Assembly: GCA_009617715.1 (NCBI GenBank)
Contig: VTFK01000045.1
Location: forward strand, 310,001 to 374,000
From: Plectrocnemia conspersa
Lineage: Eukaryota; Arthropoda; Insecta; Trichoptera; Polycentropodidae
Direction of reading: 5' to 3'
DNA length: 64,000 bases
A program made the position numbers and the translations under genes. Positions 10,621 to 22,590 of this stretch are shown here, one piece after another; the first letter of the stretch is position 1; the number at the start of each line of letters is the position of its first letter. Under the pieces are notes generated by a model. It saw only the letters and a program-made list of their open reading frames with translations. It had not been told where the DNA came from and made no database searches.

Positions 10621-13139
10621 TTGTCCCGTTGTTTTATGGTTAACTGTGGAAGTTAGGCGAAATACTCTGTATGGACATAACGCAGCTCACTAGAAAGGAC
10701 TCGAATACAAATTCTTTGAAGTTCAATGTTGTCGTATATTATATTACAACCCTAATCACTTTTAACAATAAACTATTTTTTACTGCTATCTGTGTTGAAA
10801 AATCAAATACATAAAAGTACATAAAAGCTGTATAAAAATCCGGAAAGTTTTATATATTTACTAACATTTAATCTGATTCTAAATATGAACTAATCGATTA
10901 CTGTTGTTTCTAATTAAAATTAATTACAAAAAGTTTTGCAAATATTTGGCGTTCATTTTAAAATGTTAGAATAAAATTCCAAGAAAATCTTTAAAACCGT
11001 GCTTCTGTAAATGGCTGAGCTCTTCATTTTTGAATACCGTTTTTTGTGTTAAAAAAAGTAAGCCCTACAAAATAGAAATGAAGAATAACAAACAGTAAAA
11101 ACTTTTTAACAACAATAATAGTCAAAAGAAGAGTACTGAAAACGCCGAAAATAGTAAAAAACGAGTATATAAAACGATATTTGAGAATCTGCCTTGAATA
11201 AAATATAATATTAAAAATATATTTATAGTTTTGTTTCGCGAAAGCCTCTGAAAATTAATTATTTCCAAGGCCCATGTGTGTGGTATGTTATGAAAATCTG
11301 TCAAAAGTCGCCTTGAAACATTCCAAACTTGTTTCTCATTTAAATTAAAAGCACAGTGATCTCAGCTATAAGCCACTGGATTTTTTTGAAAGATTACACG
11401 ACTTGCTGAAAATTCAGAATAGTCAAATGAAGAAAATAACTAGTGACAAGTAGGGTTTCCAATACCGGTATTGGGATAAAAATCACCTTTGATACGATAT
11501 CTCTAAGGCTTAGAACTATGAAAACGACAATGCCCATATTGCTTGAAAGCAGAGGCGGAGAATAAAATTACTCTTATTGTAGGGGATTAACCTAAGCAGT
11601 ATTATCGATGTAGGATATCAAAGTAGAAATAATATTATGCAGTAATAACCTATTTATTAACGCCTAGCATGAGTAGAAATAAATAAATATACGAGAGACA
11701 AATCTTTCGAAAGTAAATATTATTAGTTTATTCTAAATAAAAATTAAATATGCAATAATGAAAATGAAAATATATAAATAAGTCACATTAAATCATAATC
11801 ATCAATTACATACAACTGTTTTTAGAAAAAATTATGTCGCATTTTGCACAAACTAATAAATAAGGTTTTTCCTCTAATAAATAAAGTTTTTAATCATTTG
11901 TAGTTTTTAGCTACTTGAATATTAAACAATTAAAAATACGAATATTCGAATATATTTGTAATTTATTTTTCGGTTTTTACCGATATTGATTTATTTAACC
12001 AATTATTGCAAAACATCAATAAACTGCCTGTAAAATATTATTTAATTAACAAATAATTGCTTTACAATACATACTTCAATTAATTATTAATTGCTTTTAT
12101 AATCGTTCATTTTTTTAATTTAACAAAATACAACACAATGCCGTGCAAATTACTAATCAGTGAGGGCGTCAAAAGGAAAATGCTAAATTTATTATTACAT
12201 ACTTTTTGATCAGAGACGTCATTTTAGCATTTTAAATCGCCAGAATTAGGATCAGCTGCGATTAAATTAATTTACAAAAATCAATGAAGCATTTAAAATA
12301 TATAATTATATAGATTTTTTATATATACAATGGCTAATGTTTGGAACGAATTTGATACACATACATAAATATGCACATTTTATATATGTGTATACAAAAG
12401 TTTATCATGTTAACTTAAGTATATTTAAATAATAAGCATATCTATTTTTTGCAATTTTTTTAAAATTAAAAATGATTCGGAATCTATAACTTTTTTTAAT
12501 AAAAAAATAAAGCTTGCGTTTTAATTTTTAGGTTTTGTTAAAGTGTCATTTGCAAAGTCATATAAATTATTATAAAAAATATTGTGATTTTGAGTTATTA
12601 AATATATCTTATAAAATAAATATAAATGAAAATTGAATTTTTAAGCTCATTGTTAATAAGCTTGAAAATACATAGATAATCTTTTAAATTTCTTTTAAAA
12701 GGATTATCTACAAATATCATTTAGATCAGTTGTTCCTAGTATACTTGATCTATATTTTAGAAAATCTAATAATACATTGCTTTTTATTAAATCCCCATTT
12801 ATTTATTAAGTGGAATGGGACGGTAGTGGTTTAAAATCTCTTATGCAAATTATTTCCATGCGTTTAACCGCAGTCTATGTTCACTTATATAAAGGTAACG
12901 GGATCAGTCCTTGGAACGTTCGAAGAATGGAATTATTCATAGATAAAATCGATACACGCGTGTCAGTGTAAACTGAACAAACGTCTTTTCAAACCCAGAA
13001 TATTTATTATATATTTAATAATATTAAATATTTACATGAATATATCCTAGGACAAAATATTTATTATATATATACACATAGAAGGTAAAATCATAAAGAA
13101 AAATATTCCAATGTTATAGTTGCCCAAATTAGACAGGTG
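10621..13139. other. AT-rich noncoding stretch
   Basis: Nothing recognisable as coding or as a mobile element. At 12886-12909 a TATA-like tatataaag is followed 20 bases later by an initiator-like tcagtc; the spacing is too short for a normal core promoter and I do not call one. Confidence 0.5.
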
Positions 13140-13660
13140 CTTTATATAATGCCTACGCATTATACATAACGGCCGGTCTTTTAAAACTCTATCTATCCCT
13201 AGCACACAAAATATAGAACAGCGCACGTAATACGCTCAGATATTGTCAATTTTACACCCAGCGGACCTTTCCCCGGTAACGATGCTTAAAATGTGAGTCG
13301 TTACATACATTTTTACATTTATATCACTTCAGAACAAGCACAATCGACCTTAAATACATCAATTGCAAAATTACGTAAATCGCATTCCGATTACACTTTC
13401 CAGTCACGCGGCCCTCAAGTCAAAAACTGACCGGGTTCGTGATCTGAATCGTGGCCCTTTATTTATATCACAATATAAGGTCGGACAATGTCCAAGAATA
13501 AGATGCTAACGACGAAAGGGGTTACAGCTACACGCATTCAATGAATAAATCAATTCCCGAAAGGCGTTTGACCTATCAAAGAAAGATTCGCCACGCAACT
13601 GTCTGCGAAAATTCTATCAGCGTGTCAAAGAACCGGTCGATGTTTGATTCCAACGAATTT
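13140..13660. other. Candidate regulatory island
   Basis: A complex, moderately GC-rich block (for example acgcggccctcaagtc and gaccgggttcgtgatc at about 13405-13450) between AT-rich flanks. It has no open frame above 60 codons and no recognisable element. It may be a conserved noncoding element. Confidence 0.3.
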
Positions 13661-14229
13661 AAATAAATATATTATTTTACATACACATTTAAATGCTTAA
13701 TAATGGAATACAACATAACGCAAAATATATTACTATTTAAATCATTGCTCATAAATATAATAAAATAAGTTAGTGGATAAAGGATTTTTTTTAATAAAAT
13801 GCAATCTGTCTATTTTGACAATAAGCAGTTCTTACATTATATATTTTTTCTTCTTTCTTCTTTCTCCCGCAACTAGGTACTTAAGGAAGGAAAAATTAAA
13901 ATAACACGTAGGAAGTCTTTCACTAAAGGCTTCCTTTAAACAATTAACATAAAATTATAGTATGTTTAATTAAAATAAATTATAGTCATATCTCTTTATT
14001 ACTATATTATTTTAATGAGTGCTAATTAGTAGTACTGTTATTACTTATGTTAAATAACATATTAGTTAATTTTTACATATTTTAATTCTTAAGTCTATGC
14101 TAAATTACAACATTGCCTTTTATCAAATTACTTGCTGGTATGTTGAGGTGAATTTTTAATATGTTGAAATATTGTTAACTTATTTTTTTAATCGTTTTTT
14201 TTACACTGACACAGTTTCAGTCACCATAT
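13661..14229. other. AT-rich noncoding stretch
   Basis: AT-rich sequence with a pyrimidine tract (ttcttctttcttctttctcc, about 13847-13866). Nothing else is visible. Confidence 0.5.
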
Positions 14230-14930
14230 ATATAATTGTTAGGTTCAAACCAAGGAGCACTGATCATTAAACCGAGGAATTATTATAGAATCTTTCAAAA
14301 ATATTGGTATTAGCTTATATGATATATTATCATTGTATTTCACTGATAAGCTTAAATTTGGTCCTGTGAGTCTGTACAATTGGCGAAGTTAAAGTCCCAG
14401 ATGCTACCTTTTATTATAAATAAGAAACTTCCAAATCAGTCTTCTGTCGAGATGAATTCTTAAATATTTAGCAGTTACTTTGTGAAATCTTTTTCATCTT
14501 AAAGGGATACCGAAGGACAAATACATTTGTTCAGCGTTTCATAAGCTCTGGTTTGCTATTTAGAGAGCCAATTTTGGACTTTTGAGACATCTAATATAAT
14601 CTGGCAGTCCCTTCTATGCTATTTTTAGTTCAGTATCACAAAAGCCATTATTGTAGTGTCGTCGGTAAATGTAGCAATTATTGTTGAGTTCATCTAAAGA
14701 ATCGTGTATAAAAAATAGAGCATCGGTCCAAGAACACTGCTCTGAGGCACGCCCAATGATAAATGGTACAGTTTTGTGTTTACTTACCCGATCGTTGTAT
14801 TAGAATAGGTAGAATTGGATTATTAGGAATATGTTGTATACAAGCAAGTTAATTTTGTAAAGTAGTCTAGGATGCCACACTTTGTCAAAAGCCTGTGTTA
14901 TATCTAATAATCTAAACAAAAGCTCTCATT
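14230..14930 (-). pseudogene. Jockey-clade LINE reverse transcriptase relic
   Basis: On the minus strand the reverse-transcriptase motifs appear in the right order. At 14915-14850 it reads DITQAFDKVWHPRLLYKI (motif A, with the catalytic Asp of the FDKVWH signature). At 14748-14713 it reads VPQSSVLGPMLY (motif B; the family has VPQGSVLGP). At 14673-14638 it reads TFTDDTTIMA (motif C, catalytic DD; the family has FADDTA). At 14462-14410 it reads KYLRIHLDRRLIWK, then LRQLYRLTG at about 14390, the thumb region of Jockey-like LINEs. Several in-frame stops break it, and the segment between motif A and motif B is shortened. The enzyme would copy element RNA into DNA at a nicked target. The endonuclease and ORF1 parts are absent, which fits the usual 5' truncation of LINE copies. 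Confidence 0.88.
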
Positions 14931-14939
14931 ACAGCTAGA

Positions 14940-15062
14940 ACTAAAGGATTCTCTCATAAATAACACGTAAGGATCTTTCACTGACAACATCCCTGCGCCT
15001 GCTTCTCCACCACTATTCGTTAAAACATCTCGCTCATCATAGTCTGTCACAATATGTTATAT
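14940..15062 (-). repeat. Dispersed repeat, copy B (pairs with 17463)
   Basis: The reverse complement of this stretch (gactatgatgagcgagatgt, then gtggagaagcaggcgcaggg, then atgttgtc) aligns with plus-strand 17463-17560 over roughly 85 bases, at about three bases in four by eye. It abuts the Jockey relic on that relic's 5' side, so it could be part of the same insertion or an older neighbour. No motif identifies the family. Confidence 0.6.
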
Positions 15063-17462
15063 GCTTTATTAAATTTATTAAAGTCACACTCAAAAGGTTA
15101 AGAATCCCGAAAAATTATTTTATTTTTATGCATTTTATCAATTATTTGAGCAATTTTGTTTTTTTAATTTAAAATATTACAAAACAATGGACATAACCTA
15201 TTGTTTAGCTTATTTTCTAAGAAAACTTGATTTTCTGCTCAAATATATTACATATCTAGCCAAAATATATTTTTGCATTATTATTGTAACATTTAATTTT
15301 GCTAATTGCTATAAAAATAATAAATAAAATTTGTGAAGGCAATATTCTTAATAATAAATATTTAGTTTTTATATTTTTTTTAATTTGAATGTAAAAATAG
15401 AAAACTAATAACTAGAAATTTTAATTTAAAATCAGAAAATTTTACTAAATTTTAATAAAAAAATAATATTTAAAATCTTATAATTTTTATTTGCATTTTA
15501 AATATTAGTAAGTAAACATATTTATTTTAATTGTCACAAATATTTTATTTGTATATTTAAAAGTATTAGTACAGAATACATATTAGTAATACAAATTATT
15601 ATTTTTTCTTACATTTATTACTCATGGAAAATTAAATTTATTCATAACTATTTTTTTAATTATCAATCTGAAACTGGTAAACATATCGTTTAATATAAAA
15701 TAAAATATACATTTTTAGTGACTTTATTGTTTATTAATAATTTAATTATTACAAAAATGTGTATTTATTATTAAAATGTAGATTATACAGTTACAATTCA
15801 TAGTAAAATAGTATATTTTAATATTATAAATTAAAAGTATTACACAAATCTTTTATGTAATTTCTTTGTATAATATACAGATGACTAAATAAATTTAGTG
15901 ATCATATTTTCAATAAATTAAACCTATAGAATATAATAATATATTGAACTAAATTCATATCTCAAATCAGATTGTTTATGCTCTATTTATAGATGTTTCT
16001 TACTTCTTGTCTTAAATCAAAATTTCAAATTCTATAATTAAATATTGAAAATAAAACACATTTATTTTAGAATTACAATCAATCCAGGAACAATTTATCT
16101 ACTTACAGATATAATGAATTTCAATTAAAATAATTACGATGGTTATTGAGCCGTGAAAGTTTAATTAAGCAATTAAAATCGGACGCTTCATACAATAAAT
16201 TCTACATACAATTTATTTTTTTACTTTTTAATGTATTAAAATAATTAAATGCTCAGTTATTACATTTTTTCAGCAAAAAATAATAATAATAAAATGGACT
16301 TTCTTCCTTTTTTATCATTTAACAGACTGACGCTTCTCGTCGGAGTTTTCTCGAGGGGCGTGAATTTTATACTAAAAAAAAAACCTAATACATTCCGTAT
16401 GTTGTGTAATTGTACCACGAAATATATTATATTTATATTCCTATATACAAACACAAAACAATATGTCTTTATAAGCACCTGTTTTTTGTTCATTTTAACC
16501 ACCCATTTGGCACGGTAATGAGTTTTCATGAAAATAGGGGAAACATTTTATTTAACGTCATTTTTCTTTATTCGCTCGACTGCAACAGAAAATACAAGTC
16601 AACCTTCAGATTTGCTTGCTGCTTAGGTTTTCATCAACATATTTTATTTATTATATAACTTTACTTAAAAAAATATGTTTTAATTTTAAAACGCACTTAA
16701 TCATCGTATACAACTTTTATAGTAAAACATCAAGTATAATCCAACTAATGAAAGTCTTTCAACGGTTCGCCGAGCAAAATCCGTCTGCTGTTGAATAAGG
16801 GATGTCTAACATCTACATAGTTAGCCATACTATAATATAAGTGCTTATATTCATTACGTATATGAAAAAAATACTACATATACATACATATATAAGATAT
16901 CTTAAAAGTCGAGCTTAAAATTTTATTTACAAGTTTATGTACTCACAATCTGGCTTAATACGGTGTGATCTGTTTTACAGTCGTAAACTTTATATCAACT
17001 TATTAAAGTTTCATCATTTCGAGATAATCATAAATAGTATATTTATACCCTAGGGATAATGCAAGAGAAACATTTTATTTCTTTTATTTGAAACATCTGG
17101 CGTACTTTAGTAATTGTGGAACTTTCGATACTTACACTCGAATTCTATTGTGGGTTATACTTTTATTGCCGATTTATTGAATATTTTTTTAAAGTTTTAC
17201 TTAAGATTTTAAAAAGTAGATAGAAAATAAAAGCGCTATATAGATATGGTATTTTATTATCAACCTGTGTTGAAATATATGTATAACTATAAAAAAATAT
17301 TGCAATAAATAAAATACAGATAATTTAGATTTCTGAAAAAATTCGGGTGCTGATTTTGAGTGTTTATGTCAAGTCGGAAAGTCACTACTTTTGGTATTCT
17401 AACCCTGAAGAGTGTGACCTCGTAACTAGTAACACGCAGATAGAAACTAGTGAGAATTTTAT
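15063..17462. other. AT-rich noncoding stretch
   Basis: Very AT-rich with long runs of A and T. Paired 89-codon open frames on opposite strands at 16249-16529 mirror each other and carry no domain; the plus-strand one starts at TTG or an equivalent non-ATG codon. A slightly GC-richer patch (gacgcttctcgtcggagttt) lies at 16329-16348. I see no gene. Confidence 0.5.
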
Positions 17463-17880
17463 TAGAATATATTACACATTGCGACCAACTATGATAGGCG
17501 AGATGTTTTCTCCGAACAGTGGAGAAGAAGCTGGCGTAGGGATGATGTCCGTGGTAAAACCTTAGAGTTCTGATTGGTGTGGCAGTGATATTATATTAGA
17601 GATTAATCCGTTTCTGCTGCGATGCTCGTATGCTCAGGATATGAGTTTCTATGCCTGAATCTGCTCCTTCAACTGACTGCCCGTGTCTGCCCTCTCCTCA
17701 TTGGAGACCAAGTCTAAGTATTTAGTCCACCGTTTAGACCATCGTTGCACTTGTTTTTTAAAACAACGAAATGTGTATACGCCTTTAGAAAGTGTCATTT
17801 GCTTGATGGACATCTCCGAGGTCGAATTGTGAAACGGGAGTGTTATAGCCTAACGGTGCTTTTCCGGTGACCGTTACGAA
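17463..17880 (+). repeat. Dispersed repeat, copy A, with GC-richer tail
   Basis: Bases 17463-17560 match the reverse complement of 14940-15062 (shared words include gcgagatgtttt and gtggagaag). After the shared part the sequence stays GC-richer to about 17880, with no counterpart at the other copy. A 72-codon open frame (17347-17565) runs across the start of the repeat but shows no domain. It is probably part of a transposable element I cannot name. Confidence 0.5.
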
Positions 17881-18569
17881 CAAAAAAAATATTCATTCAA
17901 TGTACCGGAAAATCCTGTTATTTATGATTATTTATTGGAAATCTTTTAGTATTATTTATGGGAAACTCTTAAGTTTTAATTATTACGAGGGTCTTTTGTG
18001 TAATCTCACGATTGTCTGGTTTATCCTAATTGCTGAATGATTATTTTTGCTCACAGATTTTAACGCGAGTTTAAAAAAAAAGATCTCCCACAAAATATTT
18101 AAAACTAGCAAATGTGAAATAGAACTTAAAGGTTTTACAAGCACTTGTTTTTTATACTTATTCACCACCTTTCAATAGCAAAATATAATTTTAAAAAAAT
18201 ACTTGGGATTGGTACTACAGGTGACTGAACAACAAATTACACATTGTCTACAAAGCATATATTTTAATCTATGGATGATAAAATCACGAAAATATTGCGC
18301 GTAGTGTCTGTTTTTTTTATTTTAGCTTACAGTCACATAATTTGTTTTTTTAGTTTGTATAACAATACAGAAAGTACATATTTTTGCAGAGAACATTACG
18401 ATAAATTATATACTCCAATAAATCATTGAAGTGACACGCGTTCCGCATAACTAAGCCGAGCATCAATATACTAAAAATGTTAATAAACATTTGTTAATAT
18501 GTTTAAAGGCATAACTGAAACTCGTGAAATAAAAAAGGATTAAAATTAAAAACATCGACATTAAACGGC
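17881..18569. other. AT-rich noncoding stretch
   Basis: AT-rich sequence with no recognisable feature. Confidence 0.5.
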
Positions 18570-19215
18570 GCCATCGCGCTCCCCACCGCAACCTTTTAGG
18601 GATTTTTTATATGAACAATTCTGCAATTTGTTTCAATTTGGGCGTACGTCTACAGGATTTGCGTCCGGGTAATTGAGTGCCCGACTGAGCTTTTTTCCGC
18701 CTCCCGTTTTCAATTTCGCATATGAAGGTATCTAATGAATGCTTAACGAAGAGCATTTTCCCAGGGAGAAAAAAGTGAGAGGGTGCCCTCAAAGCGCCAT
18801 TTCCTCGCTTATCCTCTCTGTCTCCCCCCGGCCCGCAATGTTGCCTAATTAGCGTTTTCTTGGTCTGCGGCACTAGATTTCCACACGGTTTTCGGAACCA
18901 CTTTTCCTGCCGGCCCGGTCGTAAATCTCGCGTTTTACCCGCAATTTGTACTCCCCATTGCCACCCATCCCACCCACTGTGTGGAACCGAAAAAAACGTG
19001 TGGTCATTTCGACTGAGTTAGATGCGGCCTGAGCGGCTTCTCTGGGGAAAACTTTGCAAAGGCTTGGCCGCTCTGAAAAATTGTATGGCGATTTTTCAAT
19101 CGCTTAAATATTTCATCGGCGACCTTCATTCTCCGAATGTCCGTGGAACGACTCGAATTAATCTTTATTCACACGAGAAAACTAAATTTTTCACGAGTTC
19201 GTAATACTGCAGAAA
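18570..19215. other. Candidate regulatory island (large)
   Basis: One of the largest GC-richer islands. It has many CpGs, a CCC-rich stretch near 18815-18835 and words such as gtccgtggaacgactcgaat with a homeodomain-type attaatc behind it (about 19140-19165). Open frames on both strands (18607-18873 minus, 19022-19204 plus) show no domain. The pattern of complex sequence without repeats, sitting between AT-rich flanks, fits a conserved noncoding element. Confidence 0.35.
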
Positions 19216-19220
19216 AAATA

Positions 19221-19244
19221 TATACGGGCTGACCCAAAAATAAC
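19221..19244 (+). mobile_element. Mariner-like terminus, isolated
   Basis: The sequence tatacgggctgacccaaaaa followed by taac resembles mariner or MITE ends of the type TATAnnGGGTGnCCCAAAAA. The TA at the start would be the target dinucleotide. No partner terminus or transposase is visible nearby. Confidence 0.35.
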
Positions 19245-20544
19245 AAAGCTTTTTAAAAACTTACAGGTTAAAAAAAGACCGCGTCTCAGCGGTTACAAAA
19301 GCAAAAGCGCTAATTGTATTAATTTAATTAAAAGACTGTTCGCCAAAATTTAAATAGGAGTTTACAATATAGCAGAATTTAAGAAATAGTTCAGGTTTTT
19401 TTACTAATCTTAGTATAATTCAACTTTTAAATAATTTATCAGAATGCTATTTGACAAAGCAAGATTTTAAACATATATTTGCCACTTACACTCTATGTTC
19501 AAATAATTATATTAAAATTAAAAATTAAGGTAATTGGTATTGTGTACATAACTGTACCGTTAGGTATGAAAATATTTTGAAATTTTATAATAAAACTTCT
19601 AATAACATTTCTCGGAAAAACTTCGCAAGAGAAATTAATTGTGGTTTGTTAAACCGCACAAACCATAAAAATAATTAAATTTTTAATGTAACTGAATATT
19701 AAAATATTAAAAGACTTAATAAGTATTTATATTAGATATAAAAAATTGTTTTGATTAAAATATTTACTAAAATATTGCTTCTCTATTTAATCACTAATAC
19801 CCAAAAACCATGTTAGAAGGGCGATAATTAAAACGCAAATCTGTTTCACTGTTTGCTTGTATTTAGTTAATTTTATATAATTATCTAAATCACAAAAATA
19901 TATATAGAAATTTGTGGAAATATATTTATTCGTAATAGAAATAAATATATAAATTATAAATTTAAAAAAAATGTGATAAATAATAACTTTAAATATTATT
20001 AATTTCGATACCACTAATAACAACTTTAATATGCCTAATTTTAACGACATCTTAAAGATGTTTACAACTAATAAGGTATGATTTTTTACCAACTTAAAGT
20101 TAAGGTAATAAATATTTTAAAGTATACATAAAATAATTATAGAAGCAAATATTATAACATATTCAAGACAAAAATCTTTATTGGTTAACTGGTTCATTGC
20201 TTCTCTGGCTATAAAGAAGGTTTACAAGCTCGCGGCCTCTTTATCATTTATCCTCAAGCAATAAACGAAGTTCTTCGACTCTGCATTTTCACCGAACACG
20301 ACATTCTAAGCGTATAAAATTTCAATCGACACTAGACATCTCAATAAAACAATTCGCGTCGCAAACACATGGCCTATTTATATCTTCATCCGATCATAAA
20401 TTCTCATACATATATTTTTTAATATTTTTCATGAATTTTAAATATTTCAGAACATGTCAAAAGAAGCAAGATCTCAGAAAAAGAAAAGCTTCATCATTTC
20501 TCTATCTCCTTCTCTTTTTCGTATAAATATGTACATGTACGTGC
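19245..20544. other. AT-rich noncoding stretch
   Basis: AT-rich sequence. A hydrophobic 101-codon minus-strand open frame at 19787-20092 is made of AT-rich codons (Ile, Lys, Phe, Tyr), as expected by chance in this composition, and has no domain. Confidence 0.5.
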
Positions 20545-20990
20545 ATGCTACAATAAAGCTCGCAACGAATATTCGAAAGCTCGCGACGTCACTCACCACG
20601 CGACGCCGTTAAATTGACGTCGTTTTCGCGGTGAGAAAATAATATTTTTTAATATCATATTTTTAAATACCCGTAGGATATGGGTAGAAAATTCAAGAAT
20701 GGATTTGGAAAAGTTTATTAAATATTCATCGCAGCCTCGGCCCGTCTCGCGTTGCCACCTCGAAAGCCATTTTCTCCGGGTCAAATGTCAGCCTCTGTTT
20801 GTTTTTGGCTTTGGCAGAGTGATGAGTGTGTGTGTTTGGCGGAAGACGTACAGACGAACGACGGTGACAGCTAATTGTGTGAAGTGATGCCACGAATGAC
20901 GGGAAATGAAGAACGCGAGAAGTTCTCGCGTCGTATCCTTGTACTTCTGTATATATTATACTATCCAAAGTTGTACGGTTAAATCGAAAA
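20545..20990. other. Candidate regulatory island
   Basis: A CpG-containing block with two near-copies of a ctcgcaacg/ctcgcgacg word at 20560-20590 and a GT-rich stretch near 20823-20837. Open frames of 62 to 80 codons overlap on both strands at 20593-20968, which argues against any one of them being real. It fits the island series. Confidence 0.35.
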
Positions 20991-22189
20991 CCAACTCACC
21001 TGTGCCCCTATGAACTTGTACCGGGGATAATTATAAATTAGTTTAACGACACTATCAGTATTTCTAGAGTAAATAGTACTAGAAATCTTACTATATATCA
21101 ATATTCGTAATTTACCGTTTTAACATTACAAGCGCTAATTCTAAATGTTCCAGCGTGAACAAAAATTTAAGTCTGCGATTTTAAACACTGGTCTATTTTC
21201 AATATTTTTTATTACATATATATCAATACATATCTTGCTACTGTTCATTTAGTTACAATATTCAGAAGTGTCAAAGATGCATAATGTTTGGTAATATGAT
21301 TTTTGCTTTTGATATTTGCGAATTTTTTTAAAAAAAAGTCAAGTCTGCTGCAGGGACTTGAACTTGTGGTCGTTTCCATCAATTTATGATAAAGATCATG
21401 TGACCTCAACGTTTATTTTGCTTCTAAATATACCATAATCTGCAGTGGTTGCAGTTATACAAATTGTTTATAAAACTATTTTTATGATAGCAAATATTTT
21501 TTTAAGTAATTGTTATTGCTGACACGATATCTCCTTTGTTAAATTAAATTAAATTATTGATTTTAGCTACGTGTAACACGTTATAATTAAAATAAAATAA
21601 AAAATAGATTAGATATAAAAATATATTTCTTAAGTAAAAATATTTTTTATTTACAACGGTCGTCTATAGAGATGAATAAAAATAATCATAAAATATTTTT
21701 CCATTAGTATAGATTGTATATCGTTCGCAAGCATGCATGCCCATTAGAACACTATAAAAATATTGCGAGTGATATGGAGTCCGGCTGGATGGATAAAAGT
21801 GAATTAAAAATATTTTGCTCATAGCCGAATTTCAATTTAAAAATAACAATGTCACAGAGCTTTATTCGTAAAATGTAAATATTATATCATATGTTATATA
21901 TACATATATAAAATGTTTTCAATACATTTTTGCACTAATAAATAACTGAACTCAATTTCAATCTCATTCGTCCCGTGAGTATAACTACAGCATACAACGT
22001 TTGACCATATATCGCAATCGTTCCATTGCAATATATATTTCTATTGTGTTTCTTTTAAGCTTTCCGCTTTAAATTATTGGCATGTTCACCTCTTTGTGTG
22101 ACCGGATTGATTAAAAATTTAAAATATCTCAATTTTTTATATAAAATCCCGATTGAAAATTCTTATTTGTGATTTTTAAGTTGTAAAAT
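20991..22189. other. AT-rich stretch
   Basis: Apart from the tRNA-like patch at 21343-21430, I see only AT-rich sequence with poly-A and poly-T runs. Confidence 0.5.
21343..21430 (-). repeat. tRNA-like patch, possible SINE remnant
   Basis: On the minus strand a near-consensus RNA polymerase III B box (agttcaagtccc, about 21354-21365) is preceded by a small hairpin (atgat, four bases, atcat) and followed by a run of T. The T-stem does not pair well, so it is not a working tRNA. It may be a degraded tRNA-derived SINE head. No A box is convincing. Confidence 0.25.
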
Positions 22190-22590
22190 AAGTGAACGAT
22201 TAACAGATAAGTACATAAAAAAATAATCTACGTCAACAAAAGGGTTATAAAATGCGGAACGCGCCATTCAGCTCGACGAAGAATCCGATCGTATCAGGCC
22301 GCAATGTGTTTCGGTGTCGGATATCGGAAAATTCGCGAAAAAATCTTGAGAATGTATCGTTTTTCCCATTCGGAGTTATTCTGGCGACTCTATTCACATG
22401 ATATTATTTTTTGGCCCTAGAGGAAAATTTTTCAACATGGCCCCCTCGAGCGGAATCATCGGTCGCATGCGAAGGCTCGTACTTTTTTCCTGACCATTCC
22501 GCAAATTCCTTTTCATGTCTTTTTTCCATTAAGCTGCGTCTCGTTCACGTTCTTCGGATGTTTCAGGTGATGCTTAATATAGAAATATTT
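22190..22590. other. Candidate regulatory island
   Basis: A GC-richer block with CpG words (ggaacgcgccattcagctcg, 22257-22276; gtgtcggatatcggaaaatt, 22313-22332). A 60-codon plus open frame at 22411-22593 has no domain. It fits the island series. Confidence 0.35.

Noticed and set aside
12886..12909. TATA-like box followed by an initiator-like word
   Set aside because: Spacing of 20 bases from TATA to initiator is too short for a normal core promoter, and no transcript can be inferred.
12907..12935. Heat-shock-element-like words (ggaacgttcgaagaatgg)
   Set aside because: The nGAAn units are not in the strict alternating 5-base array after the second unit.
16249..16529. Mirrored 89-codon frames on both strands
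   Set aside because: They are AT-driven, overlap fully, and have no domain.
19787..20092. 101-codon hydrophobic minus-strand frame
   Set aside because: Made of AT-rich codons, as expected by chance here; no domain, signal or neighbour supports it.
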